Below are positions 17,408 through 25,963 of a stretch of 64,000 nucleotides of DNA, one piece after another; position 1 is the first letter of the stretch, and the number at the start of each line of letters is the position of its first letter. The notes beneath the pieces were generated by a model. That model worked only from the letters and a program-made list of their open reading frames with translations. It made no database searches and was not told the origin of the DNA. The DNA lies in contig JALNWQ010000001.1 of the NCBI GenBank assembly GCA_023230855.1, positions 248,001 through 312,000 on the forward strand. Direction: 5' to 3'. Source of the stretch: Solirubrobacteraceae bacterium (GTDB lineage Bacteria > Actinomycetota > Thermoleophilia > Solirubrobacterales > Solirubrobacteraceae). A program made the position numbers and the translations under genes.

Positions 17408-18844
17408 TCAGGGTGACCCGCTCGGGGTGGCCCGCGTGCCGGTCCGCGACAGGGTGACCGTCGGCACCACGATCGTCGCCGCGACGAGCCCGGCGGCGAC
17501 GAGTCCGATCACCGCGAGCGCTGCGCTCACGACGAAGGGATCCACGCCACTCGCGGCCGGACCGAACCCGACGCCGATGTAGAGCGCGACGCCGGACGCC
17601 CCACCGAGCTGGTCGGCGGCGCGCTGGACGCCGGACGCGACGCCGGCGTCGGCCTCGGTCGCTCCGCTCACCGCGGCGTACTGCAGTCCCACGAGCCCGA
17701 AGCCCATTCCGACGGCGAGCAGGAGCATCGCCGGGACCACGGCGAGCGTCCCGGCGCCTGACGCCGCCGGGACCGCGATCGCGACCATCCCCAGCGCGGT
17801 CGACCCGATACCCGCCAGCACCGTTGCGCGCACGCCCCAGCGGGCGAGCAGCCGCGGCGCGACGGTCGCCGCGCCGATCAGGCCGACCGCGAGCGGCAGC
17901 AGCGCCAGCCCGGCTTCTAGCGGTGACAGCCCCACCCGCTGCTGTAGGTGGAACGTCAACAGCAGGAAGGACGTGGAGAGCGCCGCGCTGAGCAGTGCGG
18001 TCCCAAGGTTCGCCTGGCTCCGGACCGGCTGGCGGAGGAGCCGCAGCGGGATGAGCGGCGCCGGCGCCCGTCGCTCGACCACGACGAACAGCACCGCGGC
18101 GAGCGCCGCACCGACCAGCGCCGCGGGCCCGATCCACGGTGTGCCCCCGGACTCACTGATCTCCACGACGCCGAGCACGAAGAGCAACGGGGCCGCCGTC
18201 AACAGCGTCGCTCCCGGGAGGTCGAGCGGCGCACGCGTCTCGGGACGCCCCGGGGAGACGAGCACGACGGCCGCGCCGATCACGACCAGCGCGAACGGGA
18301 CGCTGACGAGGAACACCCACCGCCACCCGAGGAGCTCGGTGATCACGCCCGAGAGCGCGAACCCGACGACCAGCCCGGTACTGGCCACGGCCGCCCAGAC
18401 GCCGAGGGCGAGTGACCGGCGCGGCCCCTCGGGGAAGAGCATCACGATCGTCGCCATCGCCGCCGGTAGGGCCAGCGCCTCGCCCACGCCCTGCAACAGG
18501 CGCGCGGCCACGAGCAGCGAGAACGACGGAGCGAGTCCGGCCAGCAGGGACGCCGCCCCGAACAGTGCGGTGCCGACCAGCAGCAAGCGCCGTCGGCCGA
18601 GCACGTCGCCGAGGCGCCCGCCGAGCATCAGGACTCCGCCGCCCGTGATCGTGTACCCGACGACGACCCAGGTGAGCTCCCGGGGGCCGACGTCGAACTC
18701 GCGGCCGATCGACGGCAACGCGATGTTGACCACGGTCACGTCGACCGCGATCAGGAACTGCAGCATGGCCAGGAAACCAAGGGTGACCCATGCCCGGGCG
18801 CGCGGCGGCGCATCCCGGGACGGGGCCAGAACATCAGAAGTCAT
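17408..18844 (-). CDS. MFS transporter, DHA2 family (EmrB/QacA-like drug exporter)
   Basis: 478 residues with about 14 membrane segments. It shows the DHA2 opening FLIAVDVTVVNIALPSIGREF, the LTWVVVGYT motif (equivalent to the region broken in the neighbouring MFS gene), motif A GGRLGDVLGRRR and motif C-like LGWRWVFLVSVP. The expected role is proton-coupled efflux of drugs or other small hydrophobic compounds. ATG 18844 has GGAG 6 nt upstream. It converges with the interrupted MFS gene with only 4 bp between the stops. Bases at 18850-19030 upstream hold no gene. Confidence 0.93.
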   Translation of the reverse strand: MTSDVLAPSRDAPPRARAWVTLGFLAMLQFLIAVDVTVVNIALPSIGREFDVGPRELTWVVVGYTITGGGVLMLGGRLGDVLGRRRLLLVGTALFGAASLLAGLAPSFSLLVAARLLQGVGEALALPAAMATIVMLFPEGPRRSLALGVWAAVASTGLVVGFALSGVITELLGWRWVFLVSVPFALVVIGAAVVLVSPGRPETRAPLDLPGATLLTAAPLLFVLGVVEISESGGTPWIGPAALVGAALAAVLFVVVERRAPAPLIPLRLLRQPVRSQANLGTALLSAALSTSFLLLTFHLQQRVGLSPLEAGLALLPLAVGLIGAATVAPRLLARWGVRATVLAGIGSTALGMVAIAVPAASGAGTLAVVPAMLLLAVGMGFGLVGLQYAAVSGATEADAGVASGVQRAADQLGGASGVALYIGVGFGPAASGVDPFVVSAALAVIGLVAAGLVAATIVVPTVTLSRTGTRATPSGSP

Positions 18845-19040
18845 GTAGTGCTCCGTCGCTCGATGAGGAACCGAGCAGCACGAGGTGGCCGCTTCGGTGA
18901 ATACGCGAAGCGACGGGACGTTCAGGAGTGGAAGCGCGCCGTCGCTAGAAGCGGAGCGCGCGCGTCACTGCAGCAGAAGCGCCAGACACGGCCGCCAACG
19001 TACCAAACGCATGCGGGCGAGTCGGTGCCTCCTGCGCGCC

Positions 19041-19583
19041 TCAGTCGCGCAGCAGATATCCGACGTCGGTCTCCCACCGGGCGGGGTCGGGGTGGTCGGT
19101 CGGACCGACCCGGAACCACTCGTACGAGCCGGCGTGCGCGGTGCCGTCGTCCCGCACCTCGTGGTCGATCCGCAGTCCCTCGTCGCCGACCCAGCGGTGG
19201 ATCAGCGCGTGGACGTCGGGGAGCAGTGCATACGGGCCGCGGTGGTGGACCACGACCCACCGACCGGCCGGAAGCGCCCCGGCGTGGAGCACCTCGTCAC
19301 CGTCCGCGGCCTCGTGGAGCGGCACGCACATCTCGAACGTCGACGGCGGGATCGAGCCCGGCGTCAGGTTCCGCTCGTCGACGAGGACGTACCGAAACCA
19401 CGGCCCGCCGGCCGGCGTCAGGCCGCGGGCGAGCACCCGCCGGAACAGCTCCGGCAACGTCCTGTCGACGATCGCGCGGAACGTCGCCTCGTCGTCGGCC
19501 CGGGCACGTGTCGCCAGGTACGGACGTTCGGGCAGAACCTCGATGCCCGGCTCCGCGGGCTTGAACGGCATATCGGACGTCAT
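19041..19583 (-). CDS. GyrI-like / AraC effector-binding domain protein
   Basis: 180 residues matching the GyrI-like small-molecule-binding domain, also found at the C-terminus of AraC and MerR activators such as Rob and BmrR. Recognisable parts are the N-terminal RPYLATRARA strand, the central FEMCVPL strand, LPAGRWVVVHHRGPYALL and the closing SYEWFRVG. There is no DNA-binding domain, so it probably binds or sequesters hydrophobic ligands. It sits on the same strand as the upstream Uma2 gene with 92 bp between. Confidence 0.85.
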   Translation of the reverse strand: MTSDMPFKPAEPGIEVLPERPYLATRARADDEATFRAIVDRTLPELFRRVLARGLTPAGGPWFRYVLVDERNLTPGSIPPSTFEMCVPLHEAADGDEVLHAGALPAGRWVVVHHRGPYALLPDVHALIHRWVGDEGLRIDHEVRDDGTAHAGSYEWFRVGPTDHPDPARWETDVGYLLRD

Positions 19584-19675
19584 GTGGACGGAGACCGCCG
19601 ACGGGCACCGGACTCATCGGCGCGTGCCGCGTCGGTCGCACGGGTGGGCGGCGCGACCATCGGGGCGGGGCTCAC

Positions 19676-20236
19676 TCACCCGAAGATCGCTGCCACGTCC
19701 ACCGCGAACCCGGGCAGGAGCGCCGACGTCAGGGACTCGTCGGCGGTGCGTTCGGTGACGGTGTCGAAGCGGGGTGCGTCGGGCGTGGTGCGCGCGAAGA
19801 CGAGGACCGATCGCGCGGCGGGGTCGACGAGCCACAGCTCGCCCGCACCGTGGCGCTCGTAGAGGTCGCGCTTGATCCCGACGTCACGCGCCCAGGTCGA
19901 AGGGGATCTGACCTCGGCGACGAGGTCGCCCAGGGGTTGCGGGCGCCGGGTCGCGTCGAGCTCGCGACCCGGCGCGTACCACTGCAGGTCGGGCAGCAGG
20001 ACGTTGTGGCGATCGAGCTGGGTGTCGACCTCGAGCGCCACGAGTCCACGGTCCGGCTCGGTACGGCTCCACGTCCACAGGAGCCCGTAAAGATTGCCGA
20101 GCGCGAGCTGGTGCTGGAGCAGCGCGCCTTCCATGACGATCAGCTCACCCTCGATGAGCTCGAGGCGCTCGCCCTCGCGGGCGGGGATCGCGAGGAACTC
20201 CTCGGCGGTCATCGGTGCGGGCGATGCGGCGGGCAT
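19676..20236 (-). CDS. Uma2 family endonuclease-like protein (DUF820)
   Basis: 186 residues of the Uma2/DUF820 family, a PD-(D/E)XK nuclease fold common in cyanobacteria and actinobacteria whose role is unknown. The opening MTAEEFLAIP and LELIEGELIV, the catalytic core LLPDLQWY (Asp) and EVRSPST (Glu) with the Lys of IKRDLYERHGAGELWLVDP, are all present. An ATG at 20245 is in frame but overlaps a TACGAT -10 hexamer; the ATG at 20236 lies 7 nt after it and is chosen. Confidence 0.88.
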   Translation of the reverse strand: MPAASPAPMTAEEFLAIPAREGERLELIEGELIVMEGALLQHQLALGNLYGLLWTWSRTEPDRGLVALEVDTQLDRHNVLLPDLQWYAPGRELDATRRPQPLGDLVAEVRSPSTWARDVGIKRDLYERHGAGELWLVDPAARSVLVFARTTPDAPRFDTVTERTADESLTSALLPGFAVDVAAIFG

Positions 20237-20243
20237 CGAGGTC

Positions 20244-20249
20244 ATCGTA
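20244..20249 (-). promoter_or_regulatory. -10 hexamer TACGAT of a leaderless promoter (Uma2 gene)
   Basis: Minus-strand TACGAT, 7 nt before the ATG at 20236. The same TACGATG-acctcg/gcctcg-ATG arrangement recurs before the sigma factor gene, so the context is conserved within the window. Confidence 0.45.
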
Positions 20250-20378
20250 GATCGGGCCTCCGGTCGTGTCCATCGACCGTCTACCCGCGACGGCGCCGGT
20301 TCTCGCTCCCCCGGTCGGGCGGCGAGGCGCCGGATCGACCCTACGCGACTCCCGCCCGGCGGTCGTGCGCGCGACCGA

Positions 20379-21452
20379 CTACGCGCCCGTCGGCTCCTGC
20401 GCCGCCGGAGGGTCGTCGACCGCCACCCCGTCCCGGTCCAACCGTGCGGGCAGCCCGAACGACGCGAACAGCTTTGGCGGCAGGAACGGCTGCAGGACGT
20501 TGTGGATCTCGGTGATGCCGTCGTCGGACATCTCCAGGACGGTCAGCGACCACGGGGCCCAGCCGTCGCCGTCCTCGGCGGGCTTGTACGACCCGAACGC
20601 GGGGCAGCCGTTGGCGCGGGTCGCGATCGTCCGTGACCCGCGGCAGGCCGCGCCCTGACCGAGCATGAACCGGCCCACCTCGACCGGGCCGCGCAACCAC
20701 AGCGGCAACGGGGGCATGTCGAACACGACGTCGTCGCGCAACAGCGTCGCCAGGCGCTCGATGTCGTACGCCTCGAACGCGTCGAGGTACCGCTCCAGCA
20801 GCTCGCGCTCCCGGGGATCATCGATCCGCGGGGCCACCGTCGACGAGTCCAGATCTAGGGTGTCGAGCGTCGCCCGTGCCCGCTGCAGCGCGCTGTTCAC
20901 CGACGCGACCGACGTCTCCAGCAGCGCCGCCGTCTCGCGGGCGCTCCAGCGGAGCACGTCGCAGAGGACGAGCACCGCGCGCTGCCGCGGCGGCAGGTGC
21001 TGCAGCGCGGCGACGAACGCCAGGCGCAACGTCTCGCGGCCGGCGGCGACCGCGGCGGGATCGCCCGCGCCCCCGGGGCCGGTCGCCGTGACGCTCGCGT
21101 CGGCGATCGGCAGCACCCATGCCGACTCGGTCAGCGGCGCGCCGAGCAACGCGTCGGCGGTCTGCGGCTCCGACAGGTCCATCGGCATCGCGCGCCGCGA
21201 CCGCCCCTGCAACAGGTCGAGGCAGACGTTCGTGGCGATCCGGTAGAGCCACGACTTGAGCGCCGCGCGCTCCTGCAGCCCGTCGGCCTTGCGCCACGCG
21301 CGGATGACGGTCTCCTGCACCGCGTCCTCGGCGTCGATCCCCGACCCCAGCATCCGGTAGCAGTAGCCGGTCAGCGCGGGCCGCAGCGCCTGGATCTCGG
21401 CGTCCAGCGGGCGCGCCGCCGACGGGTCGGTCGTGCGCGGGGCGGAAGGCAT
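20379..21452 (-). CDS. ECF sigma factor with C-terminal SnoaL-like domain
   Basis: 357 residues. Sigma region 2 is at about residues 20-65 (GYCYRMLGSGIDAEDAVQ, then ETVIRAWRK). Region 4 is at about 160-205 (LPPRQRAVLVLCDVLRWSA and the helix-turn-helix ETAALLETSVASVNSAL). The remaining 150 residues are a SnoaL/NTF2-like domain (ERYLDAFEAYDIERLATLL), typical of the SigJ/SigG-like ECF groups, where it regulates the sigma activity in place of an anti-sigma factor. No anti-sigma gene is adjacent. The ATG at 21452 follows a TACGAT -10 hexamer by 7 nt. Longer in-frame starts run into repeats and are rejected. Confidence 0.92.
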   Translation of the reverse strand: MPSAPRTTDPSAARPLDAEIQALRPALTGYCYRMLGSGIDAEDAVQETVIRAWRKADGLQERAALKSWLYRIATNVCLDLLQGRSRRAMPMDLSEPQTADALLGAPLTESAWVLPIADASVTATGPGGAGDPAAVAAGRETLRLAFVAALQHLPPRQRAVLVLCDVLRWSARETAALLETSVASVNSALQRARATLDTLDLDSSTVAPRIDDPRERELLERYLDAFEAYDIERLATLLRDDVVFDMPPLPLWLRGPVEVGRFMLGQGAACRGSRTIATRANGCPAFGSYKPAEDGDGWAPWSLTVLEMSDDGITEIHNVLQPFLPPKLFASFGLPARLDRDGVAVDDPPAAQEPTGA

Positions 21453-21459
21453 CGAGGCC

Positions 21460-21465
21460 ATCGTA
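21460..21465 (-). promoter_or_regulatory. -10 hexamer TACGAT of a leaderless promoter (ECF sigma gene)
   Basis: Minus-strand TACGAT with 7 nt to the ATG at 21452, identical in layout to the promoter of the Uma2 gene. Confidence 0.45.
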
Positions 21466-21617
21466 CGGGCCGGGGCGGCACGCGCAACGTCGTTCCACCG
21501 TGCGGGTTGGCGGGCAGGTGGCGCGCCGGGCGGGGAGGGGGCGGGGCGTGGGTGATCGGCGTCGGGCATCGCCGGTGGGTGGTTGCTCAGGGCAGGGTTG
21601 GTGGGTCTCCCAGGGCT

Positions 21618-21659
21618 GGTTGGCGGGTCGCTCAGGGCGGTTGGCGGGTCGCTCAGGTG
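21618..21659. repeat. 21-bp tandem repeat, two good copies
   Basis: Units at 21618-21638 and 21639-21659 share GGTTGGCGGGTCGCTCAGG and differ only in the last two bases. Two more degenerate copies precede them from about 21573. Confidence 0.75.
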
Positions 21660-21740
21660 GATCACCGGACGGTCCTGGGACGGCTGCTCCACGTGGGCGT
21701 CGCGGAGCGACGTCTCGGTGGCGTGGCGTGCTCGGGGTGG
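21651..21740. repeat. 90-bp imperfect direct repeat, copy A
   Basis: Aligns without gaps to 21825-21914 with about 19 mismatches in 90 bp. It begins GCTCAGG and contains GCTCCACGTGGG followed by GGAGCGACG, which can form a weak hairpin. Confidence 0.75.
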
Positions 21741-21824
21741 GCGGGTTCACCACGTGGGCGTCGGCTTCGTGGGTCGGAGCGCCGGCTTCGTGGGGCGCGC
21801 CGCGGACGTCGCGTGCCCTCCGGC

Positions 21825-21914
21825 GCTCAGGGGGATGACCGGACGGATCAGGGACGGCCGCTCCACGTGGGAGTCGCCGAGCGACGCTCACGTGGAGAAC
21901 CGTGCTCGGGGGTG
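21825..21914. repeat. 90-bp imperfect direct repeat, copy B
   Basis: Second copy, 174 bp downstream of copy A. The central part forms a much better hairpin than copy A (21861-21897). Confidence 0.75.
21861..21897. repeat. long hairpin inside repeat copy B
   Basis: Arms CTCCACGTG (21861-21869) and CACGTGGAG (21889-21897) are perfect; pairing continues inward to a 17-bp stem with one G-T pair, one mismatch and a 3-nt loop. It lies downstream of the phosphoglycerate mutase gene and could act as its terminator. Confidence 0.6.
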
Positions 21915-22041
21915 GTGGGGTGCGTCACGTCGGCGACCCCTTCGGTGGGCGCGCCGGCGACGCCTTCGATCGCCACCCGGCGACGCCTTCAATGGGCGCA
22001 CCACCCGGGCGACGCTCGGCATGCGGCGGGAGCGGCGCCGG

Positions 22042-23154
22042 TCAGCGGACGACCCACGGCCCCGCGACCGGAGCCAGGTCGGCGACGCCGGGCTCGGTCA
22101 GGCGGTCCGGTCCGGACGGAGCGATCCCGGGTCTCCACACGAGCCCGGGGACCGGGGTGGCGGAGTGGACGCCGGTGACCGGATCGGTGCCGTGGTCGGG
22201 GCACACCGCCAACGTCGCCCCCAGGTCCATCGCGATCCCGGCGAGGGGCGCGACGAGGTCACGGTCGATCCGCGACAGCTCCCGGGCCTTGGCCTGCGGG
22301 TCGCGGGCGTGCGCGGCCTCGTCCGGGCTGCCGACGTGCACCACCACCGTCGACGCCCCCTCGCGCAGCAGGGTCACGGCCGCGCGGGCCTTCGCGGCGA
22401 CGTCGGTGCCGGGCCGGCCGGTCGTGCCCGGCGGGTGCAGCGTGCGGGCGCCCATGAGCGTGGCCACGCCCGCCATCGTGCTGCCCTTCGCGCACACGAC
22501 GACGGTGTCGGCGTCGAGGATCCGCGGGGGCACCACCCCGTCCGGCCACAGCTGGAACCACGGTCCGTCGTGGGAGGGGACGCCACCGATCCGCGCGGCG
22601 CCGCCACCCGCCTCCGCGCCGGCCGGCCCGTCCTGTGGCCGGTCGTCCGGATTCCACAGCCCGCGGGCGATCGCCAGCTCGGCCAGGTCGGCGCGGCGGG
22701 GGAGGACCGGGTCGACGTGGCCCATGACGAGCAGGCGGTGACCGCCGAGCGCGAGGACGTGCAGGCCCTCCTCGGCGACCGACGCGCGCAGCAACGACAG
22801 GCCGATCCCGGCGAGCTCGGGCGCCGCGCGCCCGTCCGGCCAGCGGACGTCGACCCGGTGGACGACGGCGAGGTCCGGCTCCAGCGCCCCGTGCGCCGCC
22901 GCGTCGACCCGCCCACGCGAGACCACCCCGTGCGGCGGTCCGCCGAGCAACGACGGCAGGCCGACCTCGCTGCCCGGCGGCAGCCCGTCCGGGGTGGTGC
23001 GCACCGGCCGCACCGCGCCGCGCCGCGCGACGGCGTCCAACGCCAGGGTCGGGGTGCGGTCGAGGGTCGTGCGGGCGGCGTCGCCGGGCCGGGGAGGCCA
23101 CGGGTCGGCGAGGCCGTCGGGGATCAGGAGGATCCGCGGTGCCGGGGCGCTCAT
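22042..23154 (-). CDS. 2,3-bisphosphoglycerate-independent phosphoglycerate mutase, archaeal type (ApgM-like)
   Basis: 370 residues of the alkaline-phosphatase superfamily, ApgM branch, which interconverts 3- and 2-phosphoglycerate with two metal ions. N-terminal ILLIPDGLAD carries the first metal-binding Asp. TPTLALDAVARRGAVRPV and LPPGSEVGLPSLLG match the substrate region. VVVHVGSPDEAAHARDP and CPDHGTDP (followed by SATPVPGLVW) hold the C-terminal Asp/His ligands. It is slightly shorter than the usual 400 residues. ATG 23154 is chosen because upstream frame has no similarity. The flanking genes are unrelated. Confidence 0.85.
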   Translation of the reverse strand: MSAPAPRILLIPDGLADPWPPRPGDAARTTLDRTPTLALDAVARRGAVRPVRTTPDGLPPGSEVGLPSLLGGPPHGVVSRGRVDAAAHGALEPDLAVVHRVDVRWPDGRAAPELAGIGLSLLRASVAEEGLHVLALGGHRLLVMGHVDPVLPRRADLAELAIARGLWNPDDRPQDGPAGAEAGGGAARIGGVPSHDGPWFQLWPDGVVPPRILDADTVVVCAKGSTMAGVATLMGARTLHPPGTTGRPGTDVAAKARAAVTLLREGASTVVVHVGSPDEAAHARDPQAKARELSRIDRDLVAPLAGIAMDLGATLAVCPDHGTDPVTGVHSATPVPGLVWRPGIAPSGPDRLTEPGVADLAPVAGPWVVR

Positions 23155-23373
23155 CGACGACCGGTCACGGTGCGACGAAGGCCACGGCCGGGGGCGGGCG
23201 GGGAGGCGGTCCGCATCACGGCCAGTGTGCCACCCGGCGCGGCCGGGCCGGTCGGTCGGGCTCGCGCACGTGGCGCGCCGGGTGCGCACCGCCGGACGGC
23301 CGACGGCATCGAACATCCGTCCGTCCTCGCTCATGCGCTCGATCGATCGCGTCGACAGGACGATGTGGTGCGT

Positions 23374-24912
23374 ATGGACCAGGCCAGCCGGAGGGACGTC
23401 GTGACCGCCGGTGCGATCGGCGTCGCGATCGCGCTGGGCGCGGTCGGCCTGGGCTCCGCGTTCGTCCCGGGCGACGAGCAGGCCGCGACGCTCGTCGCCG
23501 GCGACGTCGACCGCGGGAGCCTGACGGTGCCCGGTGGGGACGGCGGGGCCGCCGGCGCCGGTGACCGCGGGCAGGGGCGCGACGGCGCGTCGACGACCGA
23601 CGGCACGGCCTCGACCCCAGGCTCCTCGTCCGACCCTGCGCCGGACGCCCCGACGCGCGGGACGCGCGACCGGGACGGCGACCGCGGTCCCGCGCGAGGC
23701 GGTGACGCCGCCGCGGGAGCCGATGCGGCCGACGGAGCCGACGACGACCGTGACGGCGCCGTTCCCGACGCGCCGGGCGCCGCCGACCCCGCCGATCCCG
23801 CGACCCCCGACGGCGGTGGTGGCGCCGGTGGCGAGGATGGGGCCGACGACCCCGACGCGACCGACGACCGTGCGCCCGTCCGGCTGCGCGTCGTCGCGTC
23901 GTCGGTGAGCGGGGCCGAGGACGACGGCCTGCGCGAGGGCACCGTGGTGCGGCTGCGGGTCGAAGCCCGCGACGGCGAACGCACCCTGGCGTCGTGGGCG
24001 TCGACGGGGCCGGTCGTGCGGTTCGCGTCGACCCATCGCGCCCGCGGGCACGGGGCCGACGACGGCGCCTTCGTCGTCGGCGATCCGGCCCGCCCGACGA
24101 CCGACGTGGACCCGGACGACCCGCGCCTGGCGCCCCCGGCGGCGGTGACGGTCCGCTCCGCGGTCCCGTCCGGCGCCCGCAACCGCTTCGACGTGACCGT
24201 GCGGCTCGGCGCCGCCGACGCGCACGCGCTCAACGCCCGCGGGACCGGGCTGACCGGACGGGTGGCGCTGCGCTCGTGGGTCGACCTCGTGCCCGCCACG
24301 GCCGACCGCGACCGTGCCGAGGCGGGGGCGATCGGCGGACGGGGGCTCGAGGTGCGCTGGCGGATGGACGTCGTCGGCGTCCCCACGGACGACCCCACGA
24401 CCGCGCCCGACCCGACCGAGCGCGACGCCGACGGCGGCGTGAGCAACGTCGTAGAGGTCCAGACCCCGCTGACGACCGACGACGGCGACCCGGTCGTGCC
24501 GGACGACCTCGGTCCGGCGCCGGCCACCGCCGACGGCGAGGGCGATGCCGCGACCGGGCCCACGCCGGACGGTCGGCCTTCCGGCGCGCCGGCCGGTGGG
24601 GACGCGGCCGGCGGAGATCCCGGACCGGAGCCCGCGCCGGGCGCCCCCGCGGCCGCCGGCTCGGACGACGACGGCTCCACGACGACACCGGACCGCGGCA
24701 CGGGTGACGACGGCCCCGCGGCGGCTCCGGGCGACGTCGGCGCGGACGACGCGGCCACCCCGGAGCCGTCGCCCACGGACGTCCCTCCGCCCGCCGAGCT
24801 GCTGCCGGACGTCACCGTGACGCCGGACGAGGTCTCCGTCGGCGTCACCACCGGGGGTGGGATCGCGGTCGTCGTCGCGCTGCCCGACGTCGGCGAGCCG
24901 ACCGCGAGCTGA
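23374..24912 (+). CDS. membrane-anchored or secreted low-complexity protein
   Basis: 512 residues. A short leader (DQASRRDVV) and a hydrophobic helix (residues 12-32) form a membrane anchor or uncleaved signal. Residues 40-170 are disordered, almost only Asp, Gly, Ala, Pro and Thr. Residues 170-355 are a folded beta-rich domain (PVRLRVVASSVSG, VVRLRVEARDGERTLASW, RFDVTVRLGAADAHA) without a recognised family. Residues 355-455 are again disordered, and a short conserved-looking beta end follows (DVTVTPDEVSVGV). A GTG 6 nt upstream (23368), better spaced from AGGA, is an alternative start. Probably surface-exposed; function unknown. Confidence 0.6.
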   Translation: MDQASRRDVVTAGAIGVAIALGAVGLGSAFVPGDEQAATLVAGDVDRGSLTVPGGDGGAAGAGDRGQGRDGASTTDGTASTPGSSSDPAPDAPTRGTRDRDGDRGPARGGDAAAGADAADGADDDRDGAVPDAPGAADPADPATPDGGGGAGGEDGADDPDATDDRAPVRLRVVASSVSGAEDDGLREGTVVRLRVEARDGERTLASWASTGPVVRFASTHRARGHGADDGAFVVGDPARPTTDVDPDDPRLAPPAAVTVRSAVPSGARNRFDVTVRLGAADAHALNARGTGLTGRVALRSWVDLVPATADRDRAEAGAIGGRGLEVRWRMDVVGVPTDDPTTAPDPTERDADGGVSNVVEVQTPLTTDDGDPVVPDDLGPAPATADGEGDAATGPTPDGRPSGAPAGGDAAGGDPGPEPAPGAPAAAGSDDDGSTTTPDRGTGDDGPAAAPGDVGADDAATPEPSPTDVPPPAELLPDVTVTPDEVSVGVTTGGGIAVVVALPDVGEPTAS

Positions 24913-24947
24913 CGCCCCGTCGCGGTGGGCCGCCCCGCGCCCCACGC

Positions 24948-24967
24948 CGGTGGCGGGCCCGCCACCG
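24948..24967 (+). terminator. palindrome downstream of the low-complexity protein gene
   Basis: A perfect 20-bp palindrome (CGGTGGCGGG with its reverse complement) 35 bp past the stop codon. It could fold into a hairpin with a minimal loop; terminator by position only. Confidence 0.4.
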
Positions 24968-25043
24968 CATCGGCCCGACGCACCGAAGTCCTAAGATCGG
25001 GTAAAGGGTCGCGCGGCGCGGCCCCGGACCGAGGTGGTGCACG

Positions 25044-25469
25044 ATGGACGAGACGGCACGTGATCTGATCCTGGCGGCGGCCTGGCTCTGGTTGGGGATC
25101 GTGGTGGCGATCTCCTTCATCGAGGCGCCGATCAAGTTCCGGGCGCCGGGCATCACGCTCGCGCTCGGGCTCGGGATCGGCCGGCTCGTCTTCCGGGTCG
25201 TCAACGCGGTGGAGGCGGCGCTCGGCATCGTCATCGTCGCCGCGGCGCTGCTCGGCGACGCGGACGGCACGACCGGCGTGCTCGTCGGGGCGCTCGCGGT
25301 GCTGCTCGCGCTCCAGCTCGGCCTCGTGCGGCCTCCGCTCGACCGGCGCGCCGCCCGGGTCGCCGCCGGCGAGGAGGTGCCGTCGTCGCGGGTGCACCTG
25401 GCGTACATCGCGGCCGAGGGCGTCAAGGTCATCCTGCTCGTCGTGCTCGGGGTGCACCTGCTCGGATGA
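25044..25469 (+). CDS. small integral membrane protein
   Basis: 141 residues with four predicted membrane segments: about 10-28 (ILAAAWLWLGIVVAISF), 38-60, 64-90 and 118-140. The motif SFIEAPIKFRAPGI after the first helix is typical of an uncharacterised bacterial membrane family. GAGGTG 9 nt upstream is a fair ribosome-binding site, and CTAAGAT at 24991-24997 may be a -10. Its stop overlaps the ATG of the first crcB gene (ATGA), so it is part of a fluoride-channel operon, though no direct link to fluoride is known. Confidence 0.75.
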   Translation: MDETARDLILAAAWLWLGIVVAISFIEAPIKFRAPGITLALGLGIGRLVFRVVNAVEAALGIVIVAAALLGDADGTTGVLVGALAVLLALQLGLVRPPLDRRAARVAAGEEVPSSRVHLAYIAAEGVKVILLVVLGVHLLG

Positions 25470-25963
25470 GTCGACCGGCGGGCGTCACGCCCCGGACGGT
25501 CCCCGACGCGACGGTCGCCGGCCGGGGAGGGGGCCACGGCGGTCCCGGGACGGCGCTCCTCCTCGCGGTCGCGGTCGGCGGCGCCGTCGGCAGCATCGCC
25601 CGGGCGGCGCTCACCGACGCGGTGGCGGCCGACCACGGGACGTGGCCGTGGGCGACGTTCGCCGTCAACGTCGCCGGCGCGTTCCTGCTGGGGATCGTCG
25701 TCACCGCGCTCGGGGGCCGCGACCGTCGGTCGGTCGGTGGACGGATGCTGCTGGGCACCGGGCTCTGCGGCGGCCTGACGACGTTCTCGACGCTGCAGCT
25801 CGAGGTGCTGGAGATGCTCGACGACGATCGGATCGGCCTGGCGGCGGGGTACGTCGGCGTGAGCGTCGCCGTCGGCCTGCTGGCCGCGGCGGCCGGGGTC
25901 GTCGCCGGACGGCGCATCGCGGTCCGACCGCCGGCGGGCGCCGGACGGGGTCCGGTCGCGTGA
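25466..25963 (+). CDS. crcB: fluoride efflux channel CrcB/FluC, subunit 1
   Basis: 165 residues with four membrane helices. The family motifs are NVAGAFLLGIV (the Asn-x-x-Gly helix) and GGLTTFSTLQLE (the Phe/Thr pore segment with the central Na+ site). An N-terminal 25-residue Gly-rich extension is unusual. Fluc channels are dual-topology dimers that let fluoride leave the cell. Here it overlaps a second crcB by 4 bp, a pair that usually forms a heterodimer. No fluoride riboswitch was recognised upstream. Confidence 0.92.
   Translation: MSRPAGVTPRTVPDATVAGRGGGHGGPGTALLLAVAVGGAVGSIARAALTDAVAADHGTWPWATFAVNVAGAFLLGIVVTALGGRDRRSVGGRMLLGTGLCGGLTTFSTLQLEVLEMLDDDRIGLAAGYVGVSVAVGLLAAAAGVVAGRRIAVRPPAGAGRGPVA

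Larger units (their letters stand above)
21453..22041. other. 589-bp intergenic region filled with imperfect repeats
   Basis: No convincing gene in any frame; open frames here change composition abruptly and read as repeats. The plus strand is strongly G-rich over C. It holds a 21-bp tandem repeat, two 90-bp imperfect direct repeats and a 37-nt hairpin (listed separately), and ends with two near-copies of CGGCGACGCCTTC at about 21956-21992. Confidence 0.65.

Noticed and set aside
18848..19564. A rightward 238-codon frame
   Set aside because: Arg/Pro/Gly-rich without similarity and antisense to the GyrI-like gene.
21462..21692. N-terminal extension of the sigma factor
   Set aside because: The in-frame extension reads as repeats of Pro, Thr, Asp and Ser caused by the 21-bp tandem repeat, and a -10 hexamer sits at the chosen start.
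22042..24945. A 967-codon leftward frame including the phosphoglycerate mutase
   Set aside because: Only the part from 23154 down matches the mutase; the rest is antisense to the surface protein gene.
24913..25043. Fluoride riboswitch before the fluoride channel operon
   Set aside because: I could not find the conserved crcB-motif elements in this stretch; only a palindrome and a possible -10 are visible.
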